The notes below the pieces were generated by a model. The model had not been told where the DNA came from. It saw only the letters and a list, made by a program, of their open reading frames with translations, and made no database searches. Source: Streptomyces amritsarensis (GTDB lineage Bacteria; Actinomycetota; Actinomycetes; Streptomycetales; Streptomycetaceae). From it: a stretch of 64,000 bases of DNA. The stretch is from contig NZ_MQUR01000005.1 in NCBI RefSeq assembly GCF_001953875.1, positions 62,001-126,000 on the forward strand. The letters run 5' to 3'. Below are positions 34,290-42,286 of the stretch, one piece after another; position 1 is the first letter of the stretch, and each line of letters begins with the position of its first letter. The translations under genes and the position numbers were made by a program.

Positions 34290-34682
34290 ATGACCCTCAC
34301 CCCTGACGAGGCGCGCGAGCCGGCCAACGCGCTCCTCGCCTCCCTCTACGCCAACCTCTCCGACTGGACCGAGGCACGCTACGACCAGGCCGTCGCGGCC
34401 ATAGCCGGCGACGGCCAGCCGTTCTCCATGAACGACATCCGCGCCGTACTCCCCGGATCCCAGCACCACCAGGCGGGCCTGTACTTCCACAGCCTCCTGA
34501 TGCGGAAGGCCTCCCCCCTGGTGCACGTCGGCTACGTGCGGTCGATCAACCCGAAGGCCCGCGGCAAGGTCGTCAACACCTACCGACTGACCATGTCGGG
34601 CCGGGAGTTCATGAAGACCCGCCGTGCCGAGCGCGCCCAGCACGACGCCCGGATGGCCGCACGGCAGGAGCTGGCGGCGTGA
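34290..34682 (+). CDS. winged-helix-like phage protein
   Basis: A 130-residue protein. The middle, FSMNDIRAVLPGSQHHQAGL then YFHSLLMRKASPLVHVGYVR, has the spacing of a winged helix-turn-helix and is followed by VVNTYRLTMSGREF, like a wing strand. A DNA-binding role is likely but no family name can be given. The next gene overlaps by GTGA. Confidence 0.6.
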   Translation: MTLTPDEAREPANALLASLYANLSDWTEARYDQAVAAIAGDGQPFSMNDIRAVLPGSQHHQAGLYFHSLLMRKASPLVHVGYVRSINPKARGKVVNTYRLTMSGREFMKTRRAERAQHDARMAARQELAA

Positions 34683-34927
34683 GCGGCGGAGAGTCCCTCG
34701 CGTCCGCCCTCACCCTGGCCGCCCTGGCTGTCCTGTGGATCTGGTGCATGCGGGGTCCGACGGCCGACGAGGACGCGGACCGGCGGCGTTGGAAGCGGAC
34801 CGCCGGGGCCGCCGCCCGGAACCCCGAGGCCACGGCCAGCGCCAGCGACCTCGACATCTGCAACGCCATCTTGGCCGCCACCAAGCGCATCCCGCGCCAG
34901 GCCCGAAGGAGGGGGGAAGGCCGATGA
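34679..34927 (+). CDS. small membrane-anchored phage protein
   Basis: An 82-residue protein with one hydrophobic helix near the N-terminus (ALTLAALAVLWIWCM) followed by a charged, Arg-rich cytoplasmic tail. Function unknown. It overlaps both neighbours (GTGA and ATGA), so it belongs to the early operon. Confidence 0.55.
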   Translation: MSGGESLASALTLAALAVLWIWCMRGPTADEDADRRRWKRTAGAAARNPEATASASDLDICNAILAATKRIPRQARRRGEGR

Positions 34928-35640
34928 ACCGCACCGCCCGTATCGACCCGCTCGTCGATGCTGAGCCCGCCCGCCGGCACATCAGGGCCCTCATGGCCGC
35001 CGGGGTCTCCGCCGACCGGGCAGCCCACCACGCCGGTCTGAAGCGCTGCGACGTGACGGATCTCCTCTACAGCATCAAGGGCAGGCCCCCCTCGCGGCGC
35101 ATCCGGGAGACGAAGGCGCAGAAGATCCTCGCCGTCGAAGCCCGCAACGTGGTGACGGGGCGCGTCAACGCGACCGGTACCCGTCGCCGCATCCAGGCGC
35201 TCATGGCGATGGGCTGGCCGCAGGTGCACCTCGCCGCCCAGATCCCCTGCCACGACCGGTACGTGAGCGAGATCGTCCGCTGCCAGGACGGCGTCCTCTC
35301 CAGGACCGCCCACCGGGTGGCGACGGCCTACGACCGGCTCTGGAACCAGGACCCGGTCCAGCACGGCGTCCCGGCCGACAGGGCGAACTACGTCCGGCGC
35401 CTGGCGGCGCGACGCGGCTGGCCCCCGCCAGCGGCCTGGGACGACGACGTCATCGACGACCCGCAGGCCTCGCCCGCCGCGGTGACGGAGATGAACCGCC
35501 GCGAACTCGCCGCCTACCGCCGGCAGGAGATCGCGCACCTCACCTCCTACGGCGTGGCCGAAGCCGAGATCGCCGCCCGCCTCGACCTCGGCGCCGAGTA
35601 CGTCCACGACCTGATCCGAGACCTGCGAAAGGCTGCCTGA
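34924..35640 (+). CDS. multi-HTH phage DNA-binding protein
   Basis: A 238-residue protein with three helix-turn-helix-like segments: MAAGVSADRAAHHAGLKRCD (about 23-45), MAMGWPQVHLAAQIPCHDRY (about 93-115) and YGVAEAEIAARLDLGAEYV near the C-terminus. The central repeat is typical of actinophage proteins that read RIQAL-x-A-x-G-W. It may regulate early genes or bind an origin. Its stop overlaps the HNH gene start. Confidence 0.65.
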   Translation: MNRTARIDPLVDAEPARRHIRALMAAGVSADRAAHHAGLKRCDVTDLLYSIKGRPPSRRIRETKAQKILAVEARNVVTGRVNATGTRRRIQALMAMGWPQVHLAAQIPCHDRYVSEIVRCQDGVLSRTAHRVATAYDRLWNQDPVQHGVPADRANYVRRLAARRGWPPPAAWDDDVIDDPQASPAAVTEMNRRELAAYRRQEIAHLTSYGVAEAEIAARLDLGAEYVHDLIRDLRKAA

Positions 35641-36203
35641 TGAACAACCTCGTCCCTGCTGGGTTCGCGGGCCCCGGAGGCTGGGCCGCGGGCCTCCGCG
35701 CTTTGGGGCTGACCCCTGCTGAACTCTCCAGTCCCCGACTTGCCCCGGAACGCGTAGAGCGGCGTTTCATGAAGATGGTTCGCATGACCCCGGCGTGCTG
35801 GGAGTGGTCCGGCGCACGGACTGCTCGCGGCTACGGGCGGGTCCGCATCGGGAGGCGGGAATTCGGAGCCCACCGAGTAGCTCTCGTCGTCGCGACGGGC
35901 AAGCCTCTCGGCGACGGTGCTCATGCGTGCCACGCGTGCGACACCCCGCCTTGTGTCAACCCCGGCCATCTGTTTCACGGGGACGCCAAGGTCAACGCGC
36001 TGGACATGATCAGCAAGGGCCGCCGCGTCATCACCCCTTGCGTCGGTGAGAACAACGGGCAGTCCAAGCTCACCGAAGCGGATGTTCGCTGGATGCGGGC
36101 CCACCCCGAAGTCGACCACTCGTCAGTCGCGTCTGCGCTTGGTGTGAGCGTCTCGCTGGTACGCCAGGTCCGCCGAGGCGTGGGCTGGAGGTGGGTCGCG
36201 TGA
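35640..36203 (+). CDS. HNH homing-type endonuclease fused to a methyltransferase N-terminus
   Basis: A 187-residue protein. Residues 8-24 (GFAGPGGWAAGLRALGL) copy motif I of C5-cytosine methyltransferases, almost repeating the start of the next gene (DLFAGPGGWSEGLRLLQL). From about residue 50 it is an HNH_3 endonuclease: CWEWSGARTARGYGRVRI, AHRVAL, HACDTPPCVNPGHLFHGDAKVN, and a C-terminal HTH (SSVASALGVSVSLVRQVRRG). Codon use is less GC-rich than in neighbours. This looks like a mobile endonuclease that inserted near the 5' end of the methyltransferase gene and captured its first codons. Confidence 0.82.
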   Translation: MNNLVPAGFAGPGGWAAGLRALGLTPAELSSPRLAPERVERRFMKMVRMTPACWEWSGARTARGYGRVRIGRREFGAHRVALVVATGKPLGDGAHACHACDTPPCVNPGHLFHGDAKVNALDMISKGRRVITPCVGENNGQSKLTEADVRWMRAHPEVDHSSVASALGVSVSLVRQVRRGVGWRWVA

Positions 36204-37567
36204 TCGTGGATCTCTTCGCTGGCCCCGGGGGATGGTCGGAGGGACTTCGCCTTCTGCAGTTGTCCGACGTCGGTCTCGAGTGGTGCGGCGCGGCCTGCAA
36301 CACCCGCGCTGCAGCCCAGCACTTGACGGTGCAGTGCGATGTCGCTCAGTACCCCACTCGTCCGTTCGACGGGCGAATCTCCGGCCTGATCGCTTCGCCC
36401 CCCTGCCAGGCCTGGTCCCGTGCGGGTAAGGGTTTGGGCCTCCTCGACCAGCCCCTCGTCCGCCAGGCGGTGCACGAGCTGGCCCGCGGTCGCGACTCCC
36501 GGGCTGAGCTCCGTTCCCAGTGCAGGGACGAGCGTTCGATCCTTGCCGCCGAGCCGATGCGGTGGATGTACGACCTCCGGCCTGAGTGGGTCTGCATGGA
36601 GGAGGTGCCTGACGTGCTTCCCCTGTGGAAGGAGTACGCCGGATACCTGACCGCTTGGGGCTACAGCGTGTGGACCGGCATCCTCAACGCCGCCGACTAT
36701 GGCGTCCCCCAGACCCGCAAGCGGGCCATCCTCATCGCTTCCCGGGTACGGACCGTCACGGCCCCCGTCCCCTCCCACGCCGAGGACCCGGAATACGACC
36801 TGTTCGGTGAGTGCCTGGCGCCCTGGGTCTCCATGGCCGACGCGCTCGGCTGGGGAGCCACGGACCGCCCGGTCCCCACCGTCACCGCCGGCGGCGGCAA
36901 AACGGGAGGCGCGGAACCGTTCCCGAGCCAGGCACGCGCCGCCCTGGAAGCCTCCCGAGACCGCGGGGACTGGGCCCTGCGGAACGGCACCCAGAAGAAC
37001 GCCGCCGTCCGCAGCGCCGACGAGCCGGCCGGGACGCTCTTCTTCGGCGCCCGCTGCAACGACGTCTCGTGGGTCCTGCGGAACGGCAACCAGCCGAACG
37101 CCGCGGTACGGAACGGTGACGAGCCCGCCCCCACCATGGCGTTCGGGAATAACGCCGCGCGCGTCGAATGGGTGTTGCACACCAACCGCAACCAGCAGGC
37201 CGACGGCACCCGCCAGACGGCGGGCCCGCACGACGCGCCGGCCCCCACCTTCACGGCCAAGTCCGGCGGCCAGTGGGTCCTCAAGCGGCCCGCGACCACG
37301 GTCTGCGCCACGGACCGGATCGCTCCGCCTGGGCACAGGGACCGGTCGCCGAAGGGCGAGTCGCAGTTCGCGAACCCCGACACGGTTCGTATCACCCAGG
37401 CCGAGGCCGCTGTCCTCCAGTCCTTCCGCGCTGACTACCCGTGGCAGGGCACGAAGACCAAGCAGTTCGAACAGATCGGCAACGCGATCCCGCCGCGGCT
37501 GGCCCTGCACATCGTCTCCGCCGCGACCGGCATCCCCGTACCGGCCGGCTTCAGCCCCCGGGCCTGA
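36200..37567 (+). CDS. C5-cytosine DNA methyltransferase
   Basis: A 455-residue phage methyltransferase. Motif I DLFAGPGGWSEG, motif IV SPPCQAWSRAG with the catalytic Cys, motif VI as MEEVPDVLP (usually ENV), motif VIII QTRKRAILIASR and motif X QIGNAIPPRLA are in order. Between VIII and X, four to five copies of a unit with D-x-P-x-x-T-x-x-x-G (DRPVPTVTAGGG, DEPAGTLFFGAR, DEPAPTMAFGNN, DAPAPTFTAKSG) fill the target-recognition region. It may protect phage DNA from host restriction. The GTG start overlaps the HNH stop. Confidence 0.87.
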   Translation: MIVDLFAGPGGWSEGLRLLQLSDVGLEWCGAACNTRAAAQHLTVQCDVAQYPTRPFDGRISGLIASPPCQAWSRAGKGLGLLDQPLVRQAVHELARGRDSRAELRSQCRDERSILAAEPMRWMYDLRPEWVCMEEVPDVLPLWKEYAGYLTAWGYSVWTGILNAADYGVPQTRKRAILIASRVRTVTAPVPSHAEDPEYDLFGECLAPWVSMADALGWGATDRPVPTVTAGGGKTGGAEPFPSQARAALEASRDRGDWALRNGTQKNAAVRSADEPAGTLFFGARCNDVSWVLRNGNQPNAAVRNGDEPAPTMAFGNNAARVEWVLHTNRNQQADGTRQTAGPHDAPAPTFTAKSGGQWVLKRPATTVCATDRIAPPGHRDRSPKGESQFANPDTVRITQAEAAVLQSFRADYPWQGTKTKQFEQIGNAIPPRLALHIVSAATGIPVPAGFSPRA

Positions 37568-37606
37568 CCGCCCCCACCTGCACCCCGCCAGAGAGAAGAC
37601 CACACC

Positions 37607-38689
37607 ATGGCACGAGGCCACGGCCGGATCCTCACCAGCATCTGGGAGGACGACGAGTTCCTCGACCTCGAGGAGCGAGAGCAGCGGCTGTACCTGTTCC
37701 TGATCTCGCAGCCGAACCTGAACCACGCCGGGCTGCTGGACCTCACTCTGCGCCGCTGGGCCCGCAAGTCCCGCGGCCTCACCTCCTCCAAGCTCGAAGA
37801 GCTGCTCCACTCCCTGGAGGCCGCCCGGTTCATCGTCATGGACGACGACACCGAGGAGCTCCTCATCCGCTCCTTCGTCCGCAACGACGGCGTCTGGCGG
37901 ATGCCGAAGGTCATGGGCGCCATGGTGTCCGGCGCCCTTGAGATCTCCTCCAAGAAGCTGCGCCGCGCGCTGCTGGCCGAGATGGACCGCGTCCCGCTCC
38001 ACGAGCTGAACGACGAGCCGGCCAAGCTCCGCAACGGGACTGAGGGCCCCTCGGTCCGCCAGCAGATCGAGAGCCACATCGCGGTCCTCCGCCGTGCCTT
38101 CGCCGACCCGACCACGGACCCCACCGGAGGGGGTTCGGGAACCCCCTCGGAAACCCCCTCCGATACCCCTGACGAGGGGGGTCCGAAAGGCTCTACGCGT
38201 GGGCGCGCGGGCGCGCACGTGCACGCGGCCCCTGCCCCTGCCCCTACCCCTACCCCAGCCCCGGAAAAGAGGTTGGTGGCTCCCGCCGAGGGCCACGCGG
38301 TGGACGACATCGTGGACGTCGACTTCGTCGAATCGGCTGACGCCGATCAAGACGAACCGACCACGGCGCAGACGATCGTCGCCGAATACCTCGACCGCGT
38401 CGCCAAGCGGCCGCCGAGCCAGATCATCGGCCAGGTCGCCAAGCACGCCAAGACGATGCTCGCCGAAGGCATCCACCCGGACGACATCCGCCGCGGCATC
38501 GCCCTCTGGATGACCAAGGGTCTCCACCCCAACACGCTGCCCAGCGTCGTGAACGAGGCGATGAACGCCCACCCGGCCGGCAGCAACGTCTTCGCCCTCT
38601 CCACCGGCGGCCGCATGTCCACCGCCGACCAGCGCTACTCCGCCGCTGCGGCCCTGGCCGCCGAACTCGCAGCAGAGGACAACCAGTGA
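37607..38689 (+). CDS. phage replication initiation/replisome-organiser protein
   Basis: A 360-residue protein. The N-terminal domain (about 1-120, MARGHGRILTSIWEDDEFLD, LYLFLISQPNLNHAGLLDL, RFIVMDDDTEELLIRSFVRNDG) is the winged-helix origin-binding type seen in phage replisome organisers. A Pro/Gly-rich linker (about 170-225) contains inverted repeats at the DNA level, and the C-terminal domain (TTAQTIVAEYLDRVAKRPPS to NTLPSVVNEAM) probably binds a helicase or loader. By analogy with lambda O the origin may lie in the linker-coding DNA. Confidence 0.75.
   Translation: MARGHGRILTSIWEDDEFLDLEEREQRLYLFLISQPNLNHAGLLDLTLRRWARKSRGLTSSKLEELLHSLEAARFIVMDDDTEELLIRSFVRNDGVWRMPKVMGAMVSGALEISSKKLRRALLAEMDRVPLHELNDEPAKLRNGTEGPSVRQQIESHIAVLRRAFADPTTDPTGGGSGTPSETPSDTPDEGGPKGSTRGRAGAHVHAAPAPAPTPTPAPEKRLVAPAEGHAVDDIVDVDFVESADADQDEPTTAQTIVAEYLDRVAKRPPSQIIGQVAKHAKTMLAEGIHPDDIRRGIALWMTKGLHPNTLPSVVNEAMNAHPAGSNVFALSTGGRMSTADQRYSAAAALAAELAAEDNQ
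38127..38185. repeat. candidate replication origin inside the initiator gene
   Basis: GAGGGGGTTC (38127-38136) and GAACCCCCTC (38139-38148) are perfect inverted arms two bases apart. A further copy GAAACCCCCTC follows at 38150, and ACCCCTGACGAGGGGGGT at about 38165 is another small hairpin. These iteron-like elements fall exactly in the disordered linker of the initiator, the place of lambda-type origins. No AT-rich melting tract is obvious nearby. Confidence 0.45.
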
Positions 38690-39420
38690 ACCGATCCGAA
38701 GCGGCCCTCCTGCTGGGCCACTGCGCCGCCTTCGACAACCGCACCGTCGGCAAGGCCGACGCCACCGCCTGGGCCGCCGCCCTTGGCGACATCCCCTACG
38801 ACGACGACGCCCGCAACGCGGTCGCCCGCTTCTACGGCACCGCGCCGAGGAAGGAGGGCGAGAAGCTGTGGATCCAGCCCCACCACGTCCGCGCCGTCCG
38901 CCGCACCATCCGCTCCGAGCGGCTGGAGAACTTCCTCTACGAGCCCGCCGGCGACGAGACCCCCGCCCAGTACCTCCTCCGCCTCCGAGACCAGCAGGAC
39001 GCCATCGCCTCCGGCCGCGTACCGCAGCCCGCCCGCCAGGCCATCAAGGGCGGCCCGCACCTGTCCGTGCTCCTCGCCATCGAAGGCGCCCGCATCGGCA
39101 ACCCCGACGAGGACCAGGCCGTCGCCGCAGTCCGCCGCGCCGGACCCCTCGGCATCGTCTGCCCCCAGTGCGACGCCGCGATCGGCCGCCCCTGCCGCAT
39201 GGCCGGCGGCACCGAGAAGCAGCCCCTGGGCAAGCCCCGGAAGAACCCGCACCCCGACCGGATCGCGGCCGCCACCGGCAAGCCGTACCCGACCGCCGAG
39301 GAACGGCGCCAGCAGGAAGAGCGCACACGGCAGATGTCCATCGCCGCGCTCGCCCGGCTCCAGGCCGACAACGAACTCCACGACGACGAACTCATCGAGC
39401 CCGAGCGCCAGGCCTCGTGA
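38686..39420 (+). CDS. replication accessory protein with zinc finger
   Basis: A 244-residue protein. The N-terminal 80 residues (LGHCAAFDNRTVGKADATAW, ARNAVARFYG, LWIQPHHVRAVRR) match a domain seen next to phage replication proteins, possibly a helicase-loader type. A zinc finger VCPQCDAAIGRPCRMAGG lies near residue 160, followed by a charged, Gln-rich helical tail. It overlaps the initiator gene (GTGA), supporting a shared replication role. Confidence 0.6.
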   Translation: MNRSEAALLLGHCAAFDNRTVGKADATAWAAALGDIPYDDDARNAVARFYGTAPRKEGEKLWIQPHHVRAVRRTIRSERLENFLYEPAGDETPAQYLLRLRDQQDAIASGRVPQPARQAIKGGPHLSVLLAIEGARIGNPDEDQAVAAVRRAGPLGIVCPQCDAAIGRPCRMAGGTEKQPLGKPRKNPHPDRIAAATGKPYPTAEERRQQEERTRQMSIAALARLQADNELHDDELIEPERQAS

Positions 39421-39587
39421 CCGCGGCCAGGTACCCGGTCATCCGCTGCGACGGCCCCGACTGCGGCGCCGAGACCAGCCACCTGAACGCCACCACCTCC
39501 ACCGAGGTCCGCCGCCTGACCGACTGGCACCAGCGCCCCGAAGGCCGCGACCTGTGCCCCGACTGCTGGAAGGCAGGACACCGATGA
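39417..39587 (+). CDS. small zinc-ribbon phage protein
   Basis: A 56-residue protein, CDGPDCGAETSHL at the N-terminus and DLCPDCWKAGH at the C-terminus, giving a probable four-Cys zinc ribbon. GTG start overlapping the previous stop, and its stop overlaps the next ATG. Function unknown. Confidence 0.65.
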   Translation: MTAARYPVIRCDGPDCGAETSHLNATTSTEVRRLTDWHQRPEGRDLCPDCWKAGHR

Positions 39588-39889
39588 CCAACGCCCCCAT
39601 GCCCGCCGGACTCCGCACCGGCCGCCGAGCCCCGCACCCCGCGCGCGCCGTCCGCTGTCCCCACTGCGGCGCCGCCCCCGGAGACCGCTGCACCACCCGC
39701 GCCGGCCGCACCCGCGTCCAGCGCCTCGACCCCTGCGACGCCCGCCTCGCCGCCTGGGCGGACCGGGCCACCGCCACCGCCTGCTGCCCCACCTGCCAGA
39801 GCGCGCCCGGCTACGCCTGCCACAACGACGGGACCGCCAGCCCCGTACACGACGCCCGCTACACCGAAGCGAAGGGAAAGACCGCATGA
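39584..39889 (+). CDS. double zinc-ribbon phage protein
   Basis: A 101-residue protein with two CxxC...GxxC units: VRCPHCGAAPGDRCTTRAGR and ACCPTCQSAPGYACHNDGT. The same fold module appears in the 38686 protein (CPQCDAAIGRPC). These mobile C-x-x-C-x6-C units are common in actinophage and probably bind nucleic acid. Overlaps both neighbours by four bases. Confidence 0.65.
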   Translation: MTNAPMPAGLRTGRRAPHPARAVRCPHCGAAPGDRCTTRAGRTRVQRLDPCDARLAAWADRATATACCPTCQSAPGYACHNDGTASPVHDARYTEAKGKTA

Positions 39890-40209
39890 GCCCCATGCCG
39901 CGACCGTGCCGCATCGACGGATGCCCGGACGCCGCCGCCCGACACAAGACCGCCTGCCACCGGCACCGCACCCGCATCCGCCGCTACGGCGACCCGCACT
40001 TCACCACCTGGACCGTCGCCGACGAGACCGACATCCAGATCGCCGTGGCCCGCCGCGAACTCCCGCCCGGGATGACCCGACTCGAACGACGCCTCGTCGG
40101 CGAGCAGCTCACCCGCCGCGGCGCCTCCGCCACCGAGATCGCCCGCATCGCCGGCGTCACCCCCCGCACCGTCGTCCGCTGGCGCACCACCGAACGAAAG
40201 GCCGCCTGA
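39886..40209 (+). CDS. HTH phage regulator with N-terminal zinc knuckle
   Basis: A 107-residue protein. An N-terminal CRIDGCPDAAARHKTACHRH (Cys/His-rich, like the start of many HNH proteins) and GDPHF are followed by a C-terminal helix-turn-helix (ASATEIARIAGVTPRTVVRW). It could be a remnant of an HNH protein converted to a regulator. Overlapping ends with both neighbours. Confidence 0.65.
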   Translation: MSPMPRPCRIDGCPDAAARHKTACHRHRTRIRRYGDPHFTTWTVADETDIQIAVARRELPPGMTRLERRLVGEQLTRRGASATEIARIAGVTPRTVVRWRTTERKAA

Positions 40210-40586
40210 TGAGCTCCGGCCAGTACATCCGCCGCTACTACGGCGTCGCCGTCCGACGCGGCATGGAGATCACCTTCGACGGCAAGCCTGCCAGGATCGT
40301 TGGCTACCGGGGCCAGTACCTGCGCGTCCGCACCCCCGAGTACACGCGCCCCGTCTCCATCCACCCCACCTGGCACGTCGTCTACCCGCCGCTGCCCGAG
40401 CCGGCCACCCCGCGCGGCTGGTGCAACTGGTGCGGCGAGGACCGGGCCCTGAACTCCGACGGCACCGTCCGCGCGCACGGCTTCCCCGGCCTCTGGCACG
40501 GCGAGGTCATCCCCTGCCAGGGAGCCGGCGAGCCGCCCACCCACCCGGTCCGCCACCGCACCCACCCCGGCCAGGACACCCCGTGA
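40209..40586 (+). CDS. hypothetical phage protein
   Basis: A 125-residue protein. The first 60 residues (YGVAVRRGMEITFDGKPARI then VGYRGQYLRVRT) look like a small beta-barrel, and WCNWCGEDRALNSDGTVRAHG ... VIPCQG suggests a zinc site. Similar beta plus Cys pair proteins are common in actinophage. Function unknown. Confidence 0.6.
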   Translation: MSSGQYIRRYYGVAVRRGMEITFDGKPARIVGYRGQYLRVRTPEYTRPVSIHPTWHVVYPPLPEPATPRGWCNWCGEDRALNSDGTVRAHGFPGLWHGEVIPCQGAGEPPTHPVRHRTHPGQDTP

Positions 40587-40657
40587 CGCAGATGGTCGCC
40601 CCCGTCGATACCGGGGGCGACCACCCGAAGAGCAAACCACAGCCGAAGGAGAACTCC

Positions 40658-41053
40658 GTGTCCTACCCCGAACTCCGCACCCCGGAAGAGAAGCTCGCCG
40701 ACGCCAAGGAGCGGCTCGCCATCCCGAGGATCGTCTGCATCTGCGGCAGCACCCGCTTCATGGCCCTCATGGCCGAGGCGGCGTGGCGCGAGACGACGGA
40801 GGGCAAGATCGTGGTCAAGCCCGAGGTCGACATGAAGGGCGCGCACCCGCTTTGGGCGGACCCCGCCGAGGCGGAAAGCCTCAAGACCGTCCTCGACGAA
40901 CTGCACCGGGCGAAGCTGCGCCTGGCCGACGAAGTCCTCGTCGTCGGCCCGTACATCGGCGACTCCACTCGCGCCGAAATCCACTACGCCCGACGGCTCG
41001 GCAGGTCCGTCCGCTTCACGCACCCCGAGGTCGACCCGGACGCCGAGTCGTGA
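40658..41053 (+). CDS. nucleoside 2-deoxyribosyltransferase-like protein
   Basis: A 131-residue protein. IVCICGSTRFMALMAEAAW and the C-terminal ADEVLVVGPYIGDSTRAEIHYARRLGR match the Rossmann-like nucleoside 2-deoxyribosyltransferase/DUF4406 fold: substrate loop in the first segment and the Glu of the second as likely nucleophile. It may salvage or alter deoxynucleosides in infection. GTG at 40658 is preferred to 40583 because AAGGAG precedes it. Confidence 0.7.
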   Translation: MSYPELRTPEEKLADAKERLAIPRIVCICGSTRFMALMAEAAWRETTEGKIVVKPEVDMKGAHPLWADPAEAESLKTVLDELHRAKLRLADEVLVVGPYIGDSTRAEIHYARRLGRSVRFTHPEVDPDAES

Positions 41054-41421
41054 GCGACCCCGCCCTGCAGTCGTCGGCGCTCACCGACCGCGAACTGCTG
41101 GTCCTCCTACGGGCGGCCGACGGCGACACCTACGAGCGGATCGCCGCGGACCTGGCCATCACCCCGCACGCCGTCGGAAAGCTCGCGTCCCGGATGTTCC
41201 AGAAGCTCGGCGCCAAGTCCATGCCGAACGCGGTACTCCTCGCCTGCCACGCCGGCCACCTCGACGGACGCCGCCAGCACCACGGTGACCACAACGGCTA
41301 CACCGCCCACATCCGACGCCGCGATCGGATCTGTGACCGATGCCGCGCGGGGGAGAAGGCCTACCGCGAGGAGAGGCGTCAAGCGCAGCAGGCCCACGAA
41401 GGGCCCCCAGTGCCCGTCTAA
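41050..41421 (+). CDS. LuxR-type HTH protein
   Basis: A 123-residue protein with a GerE/LuxR helix-turn-helix over residues 10-70: LTDRELLVLLRAADGDTYER, then IAADLAITPHAVGKLASRMF and QKLGAKSMPNAVLLACHAG. The C-terminal RDRICDRCRAGEKAYREE carries a Cys pair. It probably regulates phage genes. It overlaps the 40658 gene (GTGA). Confidence 0.75.
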   Translation: MSDPALQSSALTDRELLVLLRAADGDTYERIAADLAITPHAVGKLASRMFQKLGAKSMPNAVLLACHAGHLDGRRQHHGDHNGYTAHIRRRDRICDRCRAGEKAYREERRQAQQAHEGPPVPV

Positions 41422-41524
41422 GGCGCGAACAGCACACCGATGCCCTCTCGGGCGTCGGGGTCCGCAAACGCCAGCGAGAGAGGCGGCAGGGCCGCGCATC
41501 CAACCTGAGCCGCAGGAGGCCCAG

Positions 41525-41680
41525 TTGACCGAGTTCCACTCCGAGCCGTGGCTGCCCGAAGAGCAGGCGTACAGCACTGACCCGCCACCGCCCAACAGCC
41601 GTGGCCACGGCAACCCCTACGCCTCGATCGACGAAGGCCGCGACATCGACACCGTGATCATCAAAGGAGGGTTGCTGTGA
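41525..41680 (+). CDS. 51-residue phage protein
   Basis: TTG start preceded by CGCAGGAGGC. The peptide MTEFHSEPWLPEEQAYSTDP to DIDTVIIKGGLL is short and acidic, of a kind seen in Streptomyces prophages. Its stop overlaps the next start (GTGA). Function unknown. Confidence 0.5.
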   Translation: MTEFHSEPWLPEEQAYSTDPPPPNSRGHGNPYASIDEGRDIDTVIIKGGLL

Positions 41681-42256
41681 CCGGCCAGCCCACCCCCGCC
41701 TCCGGCTCGGAGGCCGCCTCCGAGCGGCGGGTCCCCGCCTACCGCGCCGTCCGCGAGTACATCCAGACCTGGCCCCCCCGGCACGGCGGACCCCACCACC
41801 GTCACCCGCATCTGGCACGCCGTCGAGAAGGCGCTCGACGCCGTAGAAGGCGTCACCAGCCGGACGGCCCCGGCCCCCGACTGGACGCTCACCATCGGCC
41901 CCGGGCAGACCGCGACGGAGCCGGACAGCGCCGTCGGCAGCGGCCCGCGCCAGCTCCGCCCCTCACTCGCTGCACCGACCCAAGGAGCCCCGCCCGTGAC
42001 GTCCCGCATCCGCGCCACTGACGTCGCCGGCCACCTCGCCAGCTCCAAGCACGCCCACTCCGAGGGCGGCACCACCTGGCAGCCCGGATATCGCTGCCGC
42101 CAGGACAGCCCCCGCACCGTGCGGGTCCTCCACGACGGGCACGACGAAGCCAGCCACCTCGCCGCCTACGCCGAGGACTTGAAGGCGCGCGGCTACACCG
42201 TCACCCCCGAACGGCCGACCGGCCGGCGGCCCCGCCTCCGCGTCACCCATCCCTGA
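41677..42256 (+). pseudogene. frameshifted phage gene (C7 tract)
   Basis: The GTG at 41677 opens a frame reading MTGQPTPASGSEAASERRV to AVREYIQTWPP, then turns into Arg/His nonsense after the C7 run near 41773-41779. In the +1 frame the sequence resumes as ADPTTVTRIWHAVEKALDAV and PDWTLTIGPGQTATEPDS, which clearly continues the same protein. Removing one C restores a single frame. That frame has no stop before the GTG at 41996, so a fused 192-residue product is possible. Sequencing error, decay or slippage are all open. Confidence 0.6.
41996..42256 (+). CDS. hypothetical phage protein
   Basis: An 86-residue protein with its own AAGGAG eight bases before a GTG. VAGHLASSKHAHSEGG, VRVLHDGHDEASHLAAYAED and LKARGYTVTPERPTGRRPRL suggest a compact alpha/beta fold. 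It is in the same frame as the +1 part of the frameshifted gene before it, so it may be a separate cistron or the C-terminus of that protein. Confidence 0.55.
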   Translation: MTSRIRATDVAGHLASSKHAHSEGGTTWQPGYRCRQDSPRTVRVLHDGHDEASHLAAYAEDLKARGYTVTPERPTGRRPRLRVTHP

Positions 42257-42286
42257 CCCACCCGCACCACTCGCACAGGAGAACTC

